A stretch of DNA of 64,000 bases, from the NCBI GenBank assembly GCA_043758025.1, contig JAYVOH010000098.1, positions 1-64,000 of the forward strand, written 5' to 3'. The translations under genes and the position numbers were made by a program. Shown piece by piece: positions 26,212 to 35,253 of this stretch. Every line of letters begins with the position of its first letter. Position 1 is the stretch's first letter. The DNA comes from VFKE01 sp043758025. GTDB lineage: Bacteria > Verrucomicrobiota > Verrucomicrobiia > Verrucomicrobiales > Verrucomicrobiaceae. Below the pieces are notes generated by a model that was not told where the DNA came from, searched no databases, and saw only the letters and a program-made list of their open reading frames with translations.

Positions 26212-28647
26212 TCAGGAAGGAGGCGGGGTGTCTGTTGCAGTGGGACTGGATTTTTCCTGCGCGGGTGCCCGGCGCGCGATTTCTTCCATGACTTCGTTGG
26301 CATATTCCTGAAGCAGGCGCTTTTCACGCTCGGTGACCTGGCGCGGCTTCATGTCCATCAGGCAGAGCGAGCCGATGGGCTGCCCATTGGGCGCGAGGAG
26401 CGGAACGCCGGCGTAGAATCTAATCCCGTGTTCTTTGAATAATGGGTTGTTGGCGAAACGGCGGTCGCGCGCCAGGTCTTCGATGACCATCACTTGATTT
26501 TTTGCCACCACATGTCCGCATGCGGAGACGTTGCGCGGCGTCTGGCGCGCTTTGGCGAGATCCTCGGAAAGACCGGTTTGGGATTTGAAAAACTGCCGGT
26601 CGCGATCAACGAACGTGATGAGGGCGATGGGCACCTCGAAGACACGCGCGAGCTTTGCGGTGATGCGGTCAAAGACGGGCTCCGCTTCCGTGTCGAGCAG
26701 GTTCAGTTCGAAGAGGGCGGCGAGACGCTCTTCCTCGTCTGCTGGAATCGGCGCGGGCGTCATCTCTTCGGTCAGTGGTGGCGCGAGCTTGGCGATTTTC
26801 ACAAGTGCATCCGCCAGCGAGGTGACCACTTCATCGGCACCTGACTCGCGCAAGCGTCTCGTGGCCTCGATCAGATCTTCGGTTGCGCCCCAGAGGCCGA
26901 TCACGATTTTTTGTTTCAGCAGTAACGCGCGCAATTTCAGACAAAGATAGCGCGCGTGGATGACGGTGGACGGAGCCACGACTGAAATACAGACGACATC
27001 GACGTCTGCTTTTTCAGCCAGCACGAGCAACTCGCCCGCGACGAGTTGAGCCGCAGCATTTTGAGCGCCGAAGCCTTGCTGGCGCGCGAGTTGCACGAGC
27101 ATGGTGCCGGCCAGCTCATCGCGATCTGCACGCGCGGGCAGGCAGTAAATTCGGCAGTCCGGCGCTTGCGCAGGCTCCGGGGCTGTCACTTCGCCATCAA
27201 CCGCCTCCGCAGAGTCCTCCGCCATCTTCGCTGGGACCGTAGGACGGGTGCCCAGGTCTTCGATGATGTCGCGCATGCTTTGCTCCACGTAAACGAGCTG
27301 TTCGGGGTCCAGCAAGTCCGAGCGGGCATCTGTCCCCGCAGCGGTGAGCACCGGGATGAAGACGGAGTCATAAAGCGCGGTCAGTGAGTTCGCTTTCAAA
27401 TAAGCCTCCACCAGCTCGAGTTCGTCGCGATCCCCGGGCGTGAGCAGCCGGTGATAGCAATCCTCGGCGGGAGTGAGCGCTTCTTCATCGCTAAGAATGA
27501 TACTGAGAAAACTCAGGCGTGGGACATGTCTCCCCATGACCACGAGACATACGGTGAGCGGAGTCGCGAGCACTAGGCCGAGCGGCCCCCACATCCACGT
27601 CCAGAACACTGCAGCCATAATTAATGCGATGGATGAAACGCCCGTATGCGCCCCGTAGAGCAATGGTTCCATCACGTTGTTGAGGAGCAATTCGAGCCCG
27701 GCGAATAGCGCGATAGTCAGCAAAGGCATCAACCAGTGAGGCGAGACAGCTAGGGCGAGAATAGTTGGAAAAATCGTGGCTATCCACGGCCCAATGTAAG
27801 GAATAAACCGGAGCACCGTCCCGAACGCGCCCCAAAGCACGGCATTGGGCACACCGATAAAATACAGGCCAATGGCGATGACCGTTCCGTAGGTTACGTT
27901 CACGAAAAGCTGCATGAGCAGGTAACGCGAAACGCGGTGGCCTGCGTCGTCCATGGCGCGCGTGGTGGCGCTGATGCGCCCTTGGCCGATGAGCCGGATG
28001 AGCCGGCTGCGCAAATCTTCGCGCTGGAAGAGCATGCAAATGACCAGCACCAGGACAAGCGCCGCCATGCCCAACGGCCCGAGAAGCGGCGCGATGATAA
28101 GCTGCACCAGATCGAACGGATTTGCCTTCGAACTCTCGACCACATGCACCGGCACAGCGTTTACCGAGGAACCTGCTGGAGTGGCGACGGCCGTATCGGG
28201 TTTTCCAGGGTCGCTCGTAATCGTTGGTCCGGTTGGCGCTGACCCACCAGGCAGCTCCTTTTTTAACTCCTCGACGGCCTCGGAAATTTTTCTAAAAACG
28301 CCGCCCTTCGGCATGTCGAAGGCGTGGATCTTGGTGATGATATTGCCTTTGTATTCGGGTAGTTTCGTCGCCAAGTCTACAAGTTGCCGGGTTAGCATCC
28401 AGCCGGCTGCACCTAAGCCGGTGAAGATCAGCGCCACCACCGACAGCACCGCCGCAATGCGGCCGATCCACCGTTCCAGACGCGTGACCAGTGGCGAAAG
28501 GAGAAACGTGAGCAGTGCCGACAGCGCGAGTGGAATGAGCAGTTCTCGCGCGAAGTAGAGCGTCGCGACGATGAACCCCGTCAGCATCACGGTCCAGATA
28601 CCGACAAGCGCATCAGCCGCGCTGGTTTTTATTTTTGTGTTGGGCAT
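26212..28647 (-). CDS. AI-2E-family permease fused to B12-like and GAF domains
   Basis: 811 residues in three parts. Residues 1-390 form the AI-2E/PerM-type membrane domain (about eight helices; 'RFIPYIGPWIATIFPTILAL' and 'NNVMEPLLYG' are family cores). Residues about 496-612 resemble a cobalamin-binding-like Rossmann fold ('LVLAEKADVDVVCISVVAPST', 'VIGLWGATEDL'), though a DxHxxG cobalamin motif is not seen. Residues about 640-790 are a GAF domain ('FDRITAKLARVFEVPIALITFVDRDRQFFKS', 'VSACGHVVAKNQVMVIEDLARDRRFANNP', 'RFYAGVPLLAPNGQPIGSLCLMD'). Family members export small molecules or ions; the GAF part suggests ligand-controlled transport. The membrane/GAF fusion is unusual. YihY follows three bases later. 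Confidence 0.88.
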   Translation of the reverse strand: MPNTKIKTSAADALVGIWTVMLTGFIVATLYFARELLIPLALSALLTFLLSPLVTRLERWIGRIAAVLSVVALIFTGLGAAGWMLTRQLVDLATKLPEYKGNIITKIHAFDMPKGGVFRKISEAVEELKKELPGGSAPTGPTITSDPGKPDTAVATPAGSSVNAVPVHVVESSKANPFDLVQLIIAPLLGPLGMAALVLVLVICMLFQREDLRSRLIRLIGQGRISATTRAMDDAGHRVSRYLLMQLFVNVTYGTVIAIGLYFIGVPNAVLWGAFGTVLRFIPYIGPWIATIFPTILALAVSPHWLMPLLTIALFAGLELLLNNVMEPLLYGAHTGVSSIALIMAAVFWTWMWGPLGLVLATPLTVCLVVMGRHVPRLSFLSIILSDEEALTPAEDCYHRLLTPGDRDELELVEAYLKANSLTALYDSVFIPVLTAAGTDARSDLLDPEQLVYVEQSMRDIIEDLGTRPTVPAKMAEDSAEAVDGEVTAPEPAQAPDCRIYCLPARADRDELAGTMLVQLARQQGFGAQNAAAQLVAGELLVLAEKADVDVVCISVVAPSTVIHARYLCLKLRALLLKQKIVIGLWGATEDLIEATRRLRESGADEVVTSLADALVKIAKLAPPLTEEMTPAPIPADEEERLAALFELNLLDTEAEPVFDRITAKLARVFEVPIALITFVDRDRQFFKSQTGLSEDLAKARQTPRNVSACGHVVAKNQVMVIEDLARDRRFANNPLFKEHGIRFYAGVPLLAPNGQPIGSLCLMDMKPRQVTEREKRLLQEYANEVMEEIARRAPAQEKSSPTATDTPPPS

Positions 28648-28705
28648 AGGGCGGACTTGGAGAATTGTGGAAGCCGCTGGTTTAATGTGTTTTTTTGAAT
28701 TCAGG

Positions 28706-29779
28706 CTATCGTTGCCAGAACCACTTAAATCTGCGCTTGGACTCGGGGATCACAGCTGGAGGAGCCTGCGATTCAGATTTGTTATTCAAATAGATGGACC
28801 GCGGCTCTACAGGAGGGCCTTCGATGATCACGACCATGCTTTTGGTGATCATCTTCGACAGGCGCACGATGTCCCAGTTCGCAGTCCTCATGCAGCCGTG
28901 GCTGGCGCTGCGACCGATGGTCTGCGGCTGGTTCGTCCCGTGAATGCCGATGCCGGGCCGGTTGAGGCCGATCCACATGATGCCGACAGGATTGTTGGGG
29001 CCGATGGGCAACTGGTAGAAGTCGTTGCTGCGCACGCCATATTCCAAAACGCTTTTGTCCCAGCGGAAGGTCGGCATTTGCGCGATGTCAACAATTCTCC
29101 AAGTGCCGGGCGGCGTCCCAAGGTGGCCGCTGCCGGGCGTGATCGGGATGCTGGCAAGCAGCTTCTCCCCTTCATAAAGATCGAGCATCTTCTCGCGCGT
29201 ATCTATTTTGATGACACGGCTCTGGTATGCAGGGATCTCAGGAAGCTTCGCAATCTGGGTCAGCTCTTCGATCAAGAAAGGCTGCACGTTCGGCACCTTC
29301 ACCACGTCACCCGGCTTCAAGGCGCTCATTTTCATCGGCCGGTTGATGAACTCGATAAGTTGGGGCGAACTGTGAAAGCGCTCCGTCAAGAATTCCAGCA
29401 GAGAGTCATACGGCAAATATTTCTTCTTGCTCTGTGCAGAAGGCTCGCTGGGAAATACGCCTACGAACTTGAGGTCATCGGAACTGATGGTGTAGGTCGT
29501 ATAATTCAGTGGAACGCTCGCAAGGTCTAAGGTGTGCGACTCCAACTCCGTCTCGGCAATGCCCCGCGAACGCTGGTAGCGCTGCAGGGCTTTGGACGTA
29601 AACTCTCCGGGCCGACCGTCCAGCTGCCCCGGTCCGAAAAGATGACCATCCAAAAAAATCTGAAGCTGGAGAATGCCTTCGACAGGCTCGGGCGACTTAG
29701 GCAGCGGGACAGGGATCACCGCATAAACTGAAGATACAAGAGCAAGTAGGGCTAAAAAACTCGGAAGTCGTTTGTTCAT
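28706..29779 (-). CDS. L,D-transpeptidase (YkuD domain) with peptidoglycan-binding region
   Basis: 357 residues. N-terminal signal peptide ('LPSFLALLALVSSVYAVIP'), a peptidoglycan-binding-like segment ('LQIFLDGHLFGPGQLDGRPGEFTSKALQRYQ'), a LysM-like linker ('MSALKPGDVVKVPNV'), and a YkuD domain with 'HGTNQPQTIGRSASHGCMR', where Cys about 296 and the two histidines are catalytic. The family makes 3-3 cross-links in peptidoglycan or attaches proteins to it. It acts in the periplasm. It is 58 bases upstream of the AI-2E gene on the same strand and may be read with it. Confidence 0.92.
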   Translation of the reverse strand: MNKRLPSFLALLALVSSVYAVIPVPLPKSPEPVEGILQLQIFLDGHLFGPGQLDGRPGEFTSKALQRYQRSRGIAETELESHTLDLASVPLNYTTYTISSDDLKFVGVFPSEPSAQSKKKYLPYDSLLEFLTERFHSSPQLIEFINRPMKMSALKPGDVVKVPNVQPFLIEELTQIAKLPEIPAYQSRVIKIDTREKMLDLYEGEKLLASIPITPGSGHLGTPPGTWRIVDIAQMPTFRWDKSVLEYGVRSNDFYQLPIGPNNPVGIMWIGLNRPGIGIHGTNQPQTIGRSASHGCMRTANWDIVRLSKMITKSMVVIIEGPPVEPRSIYLNNKSESQAPPAVIPESKRRFKWFWQR

Positions 29780-29912
29780 TTAAGACTCTTGAAAGGGTGT
29801 AGATCGCTCCTAATGGAGCCGAGAACTCAACACTAGTAGCCCAACGATGATCTCCAACTAAGGGACTAAGTCATTACGGGCAGCTGCGTGCGGTCTCGCC
29901 TCCTAGCAACGC

Positions 29913-30611
29913 TTATTTGGTCCGGACAACAAGCACACGTCGGTCCTGCTGCAACTGTTCTTCCGTTCCGTTGGGAAACGCAGGGAAATTTTCACCGTAG
30001 CCGTGGGCGCTTAATGCGTTGGCTGGCACGTGGTAGCGCTGGGTAAGCTCGTCATACACGCGCTGGGCGCGAGCGGCGGACAGAGACATGTTAAACTCGT
30101 CAGTGCCCTCGGTGCTGGTGTGGCCTTCAATGTCAAACTGCGTGCCAGGTTCTGTTTTGCTAACTTCCAAAATCACGCCTGCGATCTGGTCAAGAGCGGC
30201 GCGTGACTCGGTGTCGAGAAGTTCAGCGGTGGACTTCACAAACAAAACTGGAAGCGTCACATAGGGTAATTCCCGGGTTTGACCCTGATCCTCCACCACA
30301 ACAACACTACGCTCTGAGTTGTAAACACGACGTGGTCTGCCGGGGGTATCTACTACGGTGGTGGTCTTGGTGGTCTTGATAATCTCCTGCGGTGCGGGGG
30401 CAGGCGTTGGAGCCGGAGTCACGGTCACCACCCTCGGGGCGACAGACAGGTGACCGCGCAATACGACCGTATCCATCGGGCGTGCGGTAGGTCGCACTTC
30501 TTGAACAATGACACGTGTCGGTGCCGGAACTGGCTCAACGATAACGCTTTGAGCGAACAATGGAATTTGAAGCGGAAAAAGGAGAAGAATAACTAATAAG
30601 GGGGATTTCAT
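29913..30611 (-). CDS. OmpA-like peptidoglycan-associated protein
   Basis: 232 residues with a signal peptide (first 20), a proline/valine-rich middle ('VVTVTPAPTPAPAPQEIIKTTKTTTVVDTP') and a C-terminal OmpA domain: 'FDIEGHTSTEGTDEFNMSLSAARAQRVYDEL' and 'LSAHGYGENFPAFPNGTEEQLQQDRRVLV'. Such domains bind the diaminopimelate of peptidoglycan. The usual 'NRRV' is read here as 'DRRV'. No beta-barrel. The gene is divergent from the DUF6600 gene across a 252-base gap that must hold both promoters; neither was pinpointed. Confidence 0.9.
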   Translation of the reverse strand: MKSPLLVILLLFPLQIPLFAQSVIVEPVPAPTRVIVQEVRPTARPMDTVVLRGHLSVAPRVVTVTPAPTPAPAPQEIIKTTKTTTVVDTPGRPRRVYNSERSVVVVEDQGQTRELPYVTLPVLFVKSTAELLDTESRAALDQIAGVILEVSKTEPGTQFDIEGHTSTEGTDEFNMSLSAARAQRVYDELTQRYHVPANALSAHGYGENFPAFPNGTEEQLQQDRRVLVVRTK

Positions 30612-30863
30612 TTTGGTATGGTGGGATAAGTTTGACGAACTTTAGTGTCGTTCTTTAGTCCCGGTTCTCCATGGGGCATAACCCTACCTAATAAGCCGCT
30701 TTATTTTAGCATCGGGCAATATTCTTGCCCTTGGCAACTTAGTAATCGTCGTGCCGGAATCGTAGGGTTACACCCCATCGCAGATGACGCACACGTTGTG
30801 TAATATATTCACTCAAGAATCAAGCGCACCGACATCGTCACTTAAATTTAGCCATTTTATTAA

Positions 30864-32648
30864 ATGAAAATATTCAGGACACTATTCGTGGTTGCTATCC
30901 TCCTTACGGCGGCAGCTCCTTCTGTTCGTGCGGAAACCCGCGTATCGATCGACTTTTTTTATGACAATCTGGATCCTTATGGGACTTGGCGCGAGGTCGG
31001 CGAATACGGCTACTGCTGGCAGCCGCGCGACGTGGACCGCGACTGGCAACCCTACAGCGATGGACGTTGGGTCTATACCGATGCGGGATGGACTTGGGAT
31101 TCTGAGGAACCCTATGCATGGGCCGTCTATCATTATGGCCGTTGGGCCTTTGTCGAGGACACTGGCTGGATTTGGGTGCCGGATACGCAATGGGGCCCCG
31201 GCTGGGTTTCCTGGCGGCACAGCAATAACTATGTCGGTTGGGCTCCACTCCCCCCTGAGGCGCGCTTCGTTGCCAATGTGGGCTTTAGTTCTTGGGTGGA
31301 CAATTACTATGATATTGGCCCCAGTCATTACCGGTTTGTAGAAACGCGCAATTTTGGTGATCGCAGACTGCGCTCCAGATTTGTCGATTCGCGACAGAAC
31401 CTGACGATCATCAACAGCACGACCAACATCACCAATATCACCTATGCCGACAGTGTGGTTCACAATGGTGGTCCACGCTATGAAGAGATAGCCGGAATCA
31501 GCGTGCAGCCCATTCAACGATTCCGCCTGGATCGGCAGCAGCAGTTTGAGGGCAATTCTGGAAGCGAGCGTGGGGAAAGATTCCGGTCCAGGGAAGATGG
31601 TGGATCATTGCGAGTCTTCGCACCACCAATTGAACTGAGTGCGACCGCAGTTCCGAAGCGAGTGGCCGAACGGGTAGATCGGGTCGCGATCAATCACGGC
31701 TGGAAGAATGTTGGAACTGAAGCCGAGGTGAGCCAACTGCGCACTCAAATGAAGAGCAAGGCCCAGCCACCTCCGGAGCTGCCGCCACAGCCAAAGTTTG
31801 AAAAGCCCGTCGTGCAGCAAGCGACCGACCCTTCAACAAAGCAGACGCAGAAGCCATTCTCGGACGCTCCACCAAGCAGCGTGGTAAAACCTGGGGCGAC
31901 CGATACTACGCCATCTATCAGGCCTAATGTTCCGGATCGCGCCGATCAACCTCCTGCAACACCGATGCCTAGGAAGACTGGCAATGGCGAACCAGCGGTA
32001 AGACCCCAACCGCCCGAGAGACCTCCCGTTGTCCCTGGAACCGAACCGGAACTTCCGCGTATTAAGCCGACTGTTCCTGCTGATAACACCAACAGGCCCG
32101 AAAAACCTTCCAACACGAAAGGTGACAGGCCGCGTCAGCCGGGACCGACAGAGCCAATCCCTACCGTGAAAACACCTGCAGTAACTCCTAAACCAGATGT
32201 GCCCCCTGTCATCCCTCATCCCGCTACTGAGGCACCGCGTGTGCGCCCGCTAGACACTACCACTACCCGCACACCGGATAAAAAGCCTGACTTGCCAAAA
32301 GTGCGCGAGCGCGACGGAAAACCGCAGCGTCCAGAGGAAACGCCTTTGCCACGCAAGCCAGACCCTACGCCAATCCCCAGCGAAAAACCACCGACACGCA
32401 GGCCCCAGCCCGCGACACCCGAGCCGGAGATCAAACGCCCAGCTCCTCCTTCTCAGAGCGACAGAGTTCCTCCGCCAAGGAATGAAAGGCCATCGAATCC
32501 CCCGGTTCCCACGCCCCAGAGAAAACCAGAAATCGTTCCACAACAACCGGTCACCAAGCCACCTACAGGTGAGTCTGAGCAGCCGGTTCAGGGAAAAGGC
32601 AAGGGTAAACCCAAGGACAAAAATAAAGATGACCCTGACAAAAATTAA
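30864..32648 (+). CDS. DUF6600-type secreted protein with long proline-rich tail
   Basis: 594 residues. After a signal peptide (about 1-24) comes a tryptophan/tyrosine-rich domain ('FYDNLDPYGTWREVGEYGYCWQP', 'YSDGRWVYTDAGWTWDSEEPYAWAVYHYGRW', 'VPDTQWGPGWVSWRHSNNYVGWAPLPPEA'), the DUF6600 pattern. From about residue 290 to the end the protein is dominated by Pro, Lys, Arg, Thr and Glu in 'RKPDPTPIP'-like units, and ends in 'GKGKGKPKDKNKDDPDKN'. The tail is probably unstructured and may span or bind the cell wall. Function unknown. The next gene starts 26 bases later. Confidence 0.8.
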   Translation: MKIFRTLFVVAILLTAAAPSVRAETRVSIDFFYDNLDPYGTWREVGEYGYCWQPRDVDRDWQPYSDGRWVYTDAGWTWDSEEPYAWAVYHYGRWAFVEDTGWIWVPDTQWGPGWVSWRHSNNYVGWAPLPPEARFVANVGFSSWVDNYYDIGPSHYRFVETRNFGDRRLRSRFVDSRQNLTIINSTTNITNITYADSVVHNGGPRYEEIAGISVQPIQRFRLDRQQQFEGNSGSERGERFRSREDGGSLRVFAPPIELSATAVPKRVAERVDRVAINHGWKNVGTEAEVSQLRTQMKSKAQPPPELPPQPKFEKPVVQQATDPSTKQTQKPFSDAPPSSVVKPGATDTTPSIRPNVPDRADQPPATPMPRKTGNGEPAVRPQPPERPPVVPGTEPELPRIKPTVPADNTNRPEKPSNTKGDRPRQPGPTEPIPTVKTPAVTPKPDVPPVIPHPATEAPRVRPLDTTTTRTPDKKPDLPKVRERDGKPQRPEETPLPRKPDPTPIPSEKPPTRRPQPATPEPEIKRPAPPSQSDRVPPPRNERPSNPPVPTPQRKPEIVPQQPVTKPPTGESEQPVQGKGKGKPKDKNKDDPDKN

Positions 32649-32673
32649 GGGCTAACTGGCCAACTTACTCAAT

Positions 32674-33123
32674 ATGTCCGATCCTCGAAACGTTGCTCAC
32701 GACAAGAAAGTCGCCCGCGAAAAAGGTCATCAAGGAGCACCGGCGGGAATCGCCGGTGAACCGCCAGTGCAGCCAGGTAAGAAGGCGAGAAAAAAATCCA
32801 TTTCGGCGCAGACCACCCCGACTGTCGAAATCATTCCAATGATAGAAATCGCACCTGAGGAGAATTCCAGAAAGGAAGCACCGCTCGAGTTAGAAGGCTC
32901 CCTGGTCGTGCTTTCGCAACTCAAGGGAATAGCATTCCATTCCAAGGCTCACCAAGAACAGCTTGCTCAACTCATGCTGACGGTGGAGGAAAAACTGAAG
33001 CAGAAGGAATTGGCTAATACCACGGGGGAAGTTTATTCCGCCCACGCCGAATTTCACACCCAGCTAATAACACTCATCGACGTTTACGAATCTGAGTGCG
33101 CCAAGCTTAACGGCCAAGCCTAA
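32674..33123 (+). CDS. hypothetical protein with basic N-terminus and helical C-terminus
   Basis: 149 residues. The first 50 are rich in Lys, Arg and Ala ('AHDKKVAREKGHQGAPAGIAGE'), the rest is predicted helical ('LVVLSQLKGIAFHSKAHQEQLAQLMLTVEEKLKQKELANTTGEVYSAHAEFHTQLITLIDVYES'). No signal peptide and no known motif. It starts 26 bases after the DUF6600 gene on the same strand, so it may be co-transcribed. Function unknown. Confidence 0.6.
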   Translation: MSDPRNVAHDKKVAREKGHQGAPAGIAGEPPVQPGKKARKKSISAQTTPTVEIIPMIEIAPEENSRKEAPLELEGSLVVLSQLKGIAFHSKAHQEQLAQLMLTVEEKLKQKELANTTGEVYSAHAEFHTQLITLIDVYESECAKLNGQA

Positions 33124-33188
33124 GTAGGGCGTGCTGATCCTTTAGATAGGAAGGATATCGACATGCCGGGAAAACGCCATCAGTTACT

Positions 33189-34109
33189 TCAGTGCGCCAG
33201 ATAGCGTTCCGCCTCCAGCGCAGCGGCGCAGCCCTGACCGGCGGCGGTAATGGCCTGGCGATAGACGTGATCCGCTACGTCGCCCGCAGCGAAGAGTCCC
33301 GCGACGTTGGTCTGGGTGCCCTTGGTCTGCACAATGTAGCCGTTCTCATCGAGCGTGATCAGGCCGTTGAGAAACTGCGTGTTAGGCACATGGCCGATGG
33401 CGACGAAAACGCATTTCAGTTCCAGTTCGTTCTCCGCGCCGGTCACGAGGTTTTTCAGTGTAACCGCGCGCACCTCGCCTTTCTCATCGGCAAGGTATTC
33501 TGAGACTGTGCTGTTCCAGACGGGCTTAATTTTTGGATTGGCCAACGTGCGGTCGGCCATGATCTTGGAGGCCCGTAATTCTTCGCGACGATGTATAAGA
33601 TACACCACGCTGGCGAAGCGGGTGAGAAACATCGCCTCCTCGCAGGCGCTGTCGCCGCCGCCGATGACGCAGACGGGCACGTTGCGATAGAACGCTCCAT
33701 CGCAAGTGGCGCAGCTTGTCAGTCCGTGGCCGATGAGCTTTTGTTCCCCGGGCAGACCAAGGTGGCGGGGCGAGGCGCCGGTGGCGATGATGACGGTCTT
33801 CGCGTGCAAGGTGCGACCGCCTTCCAGGGCGAGTTCAAAATGGCCGTCCGCGCATTCTGTGAGGACCTCGACCTTCGCATAATCAATGCGCGCGCCGAAC
33901 TTTTCCGCTTGGGCCTGCATTTTCATCATTAAATCTGGCCCTTGGATGCCTTCGGGAAAACCTGGAAAATTCTCCACTTCGGTCGTGGTGGTGAGCTGGC
34001 CGCCGGGCTGGGTGCCGGAGAGCAGGAGCGGATTCAAATTAGCGCGTGCGGTGTAAATGGCTGCTGTGTAGCCGGCGCAGCCGGTGCCGATGATGATGAC
34101 GTTTTCCAT
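33189..34109 (-). CDS. trxB: thioredoxin reductase
   Basis: 306 residues, standard length. It reduces thioredoxin with NADPH through FAD. The FAD-binding 'GTGCAGYTAAIYTARA' (a cysteine in place of the usual proline), 'TTTTEVENFPGFPEGIQGPDL', the redox-active 'CATCDGAF' (Cys 133 and 136), the NADPH site 'VIGGGDSACEEAMFLT', and the C-terminal 'GLFAAGDVADHVYRQAITAAGQGCAAALEAERYL' are all present. It faces a toxin-antitoxin operon across about 100 bases. Confidence 0.95.
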   Translation of the reverse strand: MENVIIIGTGCAGYTAAIYTARANLNPLLLSGTQPGGQLTTTTEVENFPGFPEGIQGPDLMMKMQAQAEKFGARIDYAKVEVLTECADGHFELALEGGRTLHAKTVIIATGASPRHLGLPGEQKLIGHGLTSCATCDGAFYRNVPVCVIGGGDSACEEAMFLTRFASVVYLIHRREELRASKIMADRTLANPKIKPVWNSTVSEYLADEKGEVRAVTLKNLVTGAENELELKCVFVAIGHVPNTQFLNGLITLDENGYIVQTKGTQTNVAGLFAAGDVADHVYRQAITAAGQGCAAALEAERYLAH

Positions 34110-34208
34110 GTTTGCAGGATAAAATTGAGCGCCAAAGATGCAAGGCGGCCCGCGTGGGTCAATCCCTCATTTGCTTGCAATGACCGGCGGCAGACTTAGA
34201 ATGCCGAC

Positions 34209-34403
34209 ATGAGCGGTGCGTTGCAATATCTGACCGACACCAAGGGCGAGAAGACCGCCGTGGTGCTCCCTCTGCATGATTATGAGGAGTTGCTGGAGGA
34301 CCTTGATGATCTTGCCGTGATCGCCGAGCGGCGCGACGAACCAGCCGTGCCCCACGAGGAGTTCATTAACAAGCTGCGCGCGGATGGCCTCCTTCCGACT
34401 TGA
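34209..34403 (+). CDS. Phd/YefM-type antitoxin
   Basis: 64 residues: 'MSGALQYLTDTKGEKTAVVLPLHDYEELLEDLDDLAVIAERRDEPAVPHEEFINKL' has the 'xYLxDxxGxxxxVVLPxxDYEELLEDLDDLAVIAER' pattern of Phd/YefM-type antitoxins. The last 20 bases overlap the toxin gene in another frame. It is encoded on the strand opposite trxB and starts 99 bases from the trxB start. Confidence 0.85.
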   Translation: MSGALQYLTDTKGEKTAVVLPLHDYEELLEDLDDLAVIAERRDEPAVPHEEFINKLRADGLLPT

Positions 34404-34647
34404 GTGGCGCGCTTCCGTCCACAAGGACCTGCGTAAGCTGTCGCCAGATATAAACGCAAGACCCGTGGCGGTCGTCACAAGCCTGATTTGCAATCCCTTT
34501 CCATCGGGTATAAAAAAAATAGCAGGATGTGAGCATACCTATCGGATTCGTAATGGCGACTACCGCATTATTTACGAAGTGATAACATCGCAATCCCTAG
34601 TTGTTGTGCAGCGCGTCCGGCATCGGAAGGACGCTTATCGAGATTAA
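34384..34647 (+). CDS. RelE-family toxin
   Basis: 87 residues. 'RLEWRASVHKDLRKLSPDINARPVAVVTSLICNPFPSGIKKIAGCEHTYRIRNGDYRIIYEV' and 'VVVQRVRHRKDAYRD' are typical RelE strands with the Arg/Tyr-rich active surface. The gene overlaps its antitoxin by 20 bases. Its stop (TAA, 34645-34647) lies one base before the ATG of ribE, so the essential riboflavin gene may be translated from the toxin mRNA. Confidence 0.87.
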   Translation: MASFRLEWRASVHKDLRKLSPDINARPVAVVTSLICNPFPSGIKKIAGCEHTYRIRNGDYRIIYEVITSQSLVVVQRVRHRKDAYRD

Positions 34648-34648
34648 T

Positions 34649-35245
34649 ATGTTCACTGGCATCGTCGAAACCACAGGCACCGTGCAAGGCATCGCCTTCC
34701 GCGAAGGTGGGGCGCGGTTTGTCGTGCAAGTCGGCGCGATGGCTGCGGAACTTTCGCTCGGTGAAAGCGTGGCGGTGAACGGCTGCTGTCTTACGGTCAC
34801 GGAGTTTAATGGTGCAGCGGGGACAGCGGCATTTGACCTCCTGAGCGAGACTCTGCGGGTGACAAGCCTGGGCAAGTTGAACGAAGGCGGCATCGTTAAT
34901 CTGGAGCGCGCGCTGCGTGTGGGCGACCGGCTCAGCGGTCACTTTGTCCAAGGGCATGTGGATGCCACGGCAGAGGTGCTCGCCTTGGAACCAGTCGGGG
35001 CCGATCACCGCTTTGTGGTCGCCCTGCCGCAGGAGTGGGCGCGACTCGTCGTTCACAAAGGTTCCGTATGCATTGACGGCATGAGCCTGACCATCGCCGA
35101 ACTCGGAACGGATCGCATGACGTTCTGGATCACGCCGCACACCTTCGCGGTGGCGAATTTGTGCGCTCTCCGAACTGGCGACTTGGTGAACCTCGAGTTC
35201 GACATGCTGGCCAAGCACATCGAGCGTCTGGTGGCGGGGCGCTGA
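34649..35245 (+). CDS. ribE: riboflavin synthase, alpha chain
   Basis: 198 residues. It joins two molecules of 6,7-dimethyl-8-ribityllumazine to give riboflavin. The start MFTGIVETTGTV is the family standard and selects the ATG at 34649 over an upstream open codon. Two lumazine-binding barrels are visible: 'LGESVAVNGCCLTVTEF' and 'GDRLSGHFVQGHVDATAEV' in the first, 'KGSVCIDGMSLTIAEL' and 'LVNLEFDMLAKHIERL' in the second. No FMN riboswitch fits upstream, since the toxin stop is one base away. Also called ribC in some genera. Confidence 0.95.
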   Translation: MFTGIVETTGTVQGIAFREGGARFVVQVGAMAAELSLGESVAVNGCCLTVTEFNGAAGTAAFDLLSETLRVTSLGKLNEGGIVNLERALRVGDRLSGHFVQGHVDATAEVLALEPVGADHRFVVALPQEWARLVVHKGSVCIDGMSLTIAELGTDRMTFWITPHTFAVANLCALRTGDLVNLEFDMLAKHIERLVAGR

Positions 35246-35253
35246 GACGGTGC

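Noticed and set aside
34104..34208. Possible FMN riboswitch controlling ribE
   Set aside because: The space upstream of ribE is filled by the toxin-antitoxin genes, and no FMN-type fold was seen in the gap before them.
34997..35245. Whether the ribE 3' end is repeated like guaA
   Set aside because: No copy of the ribE tail was found in the downstream region.
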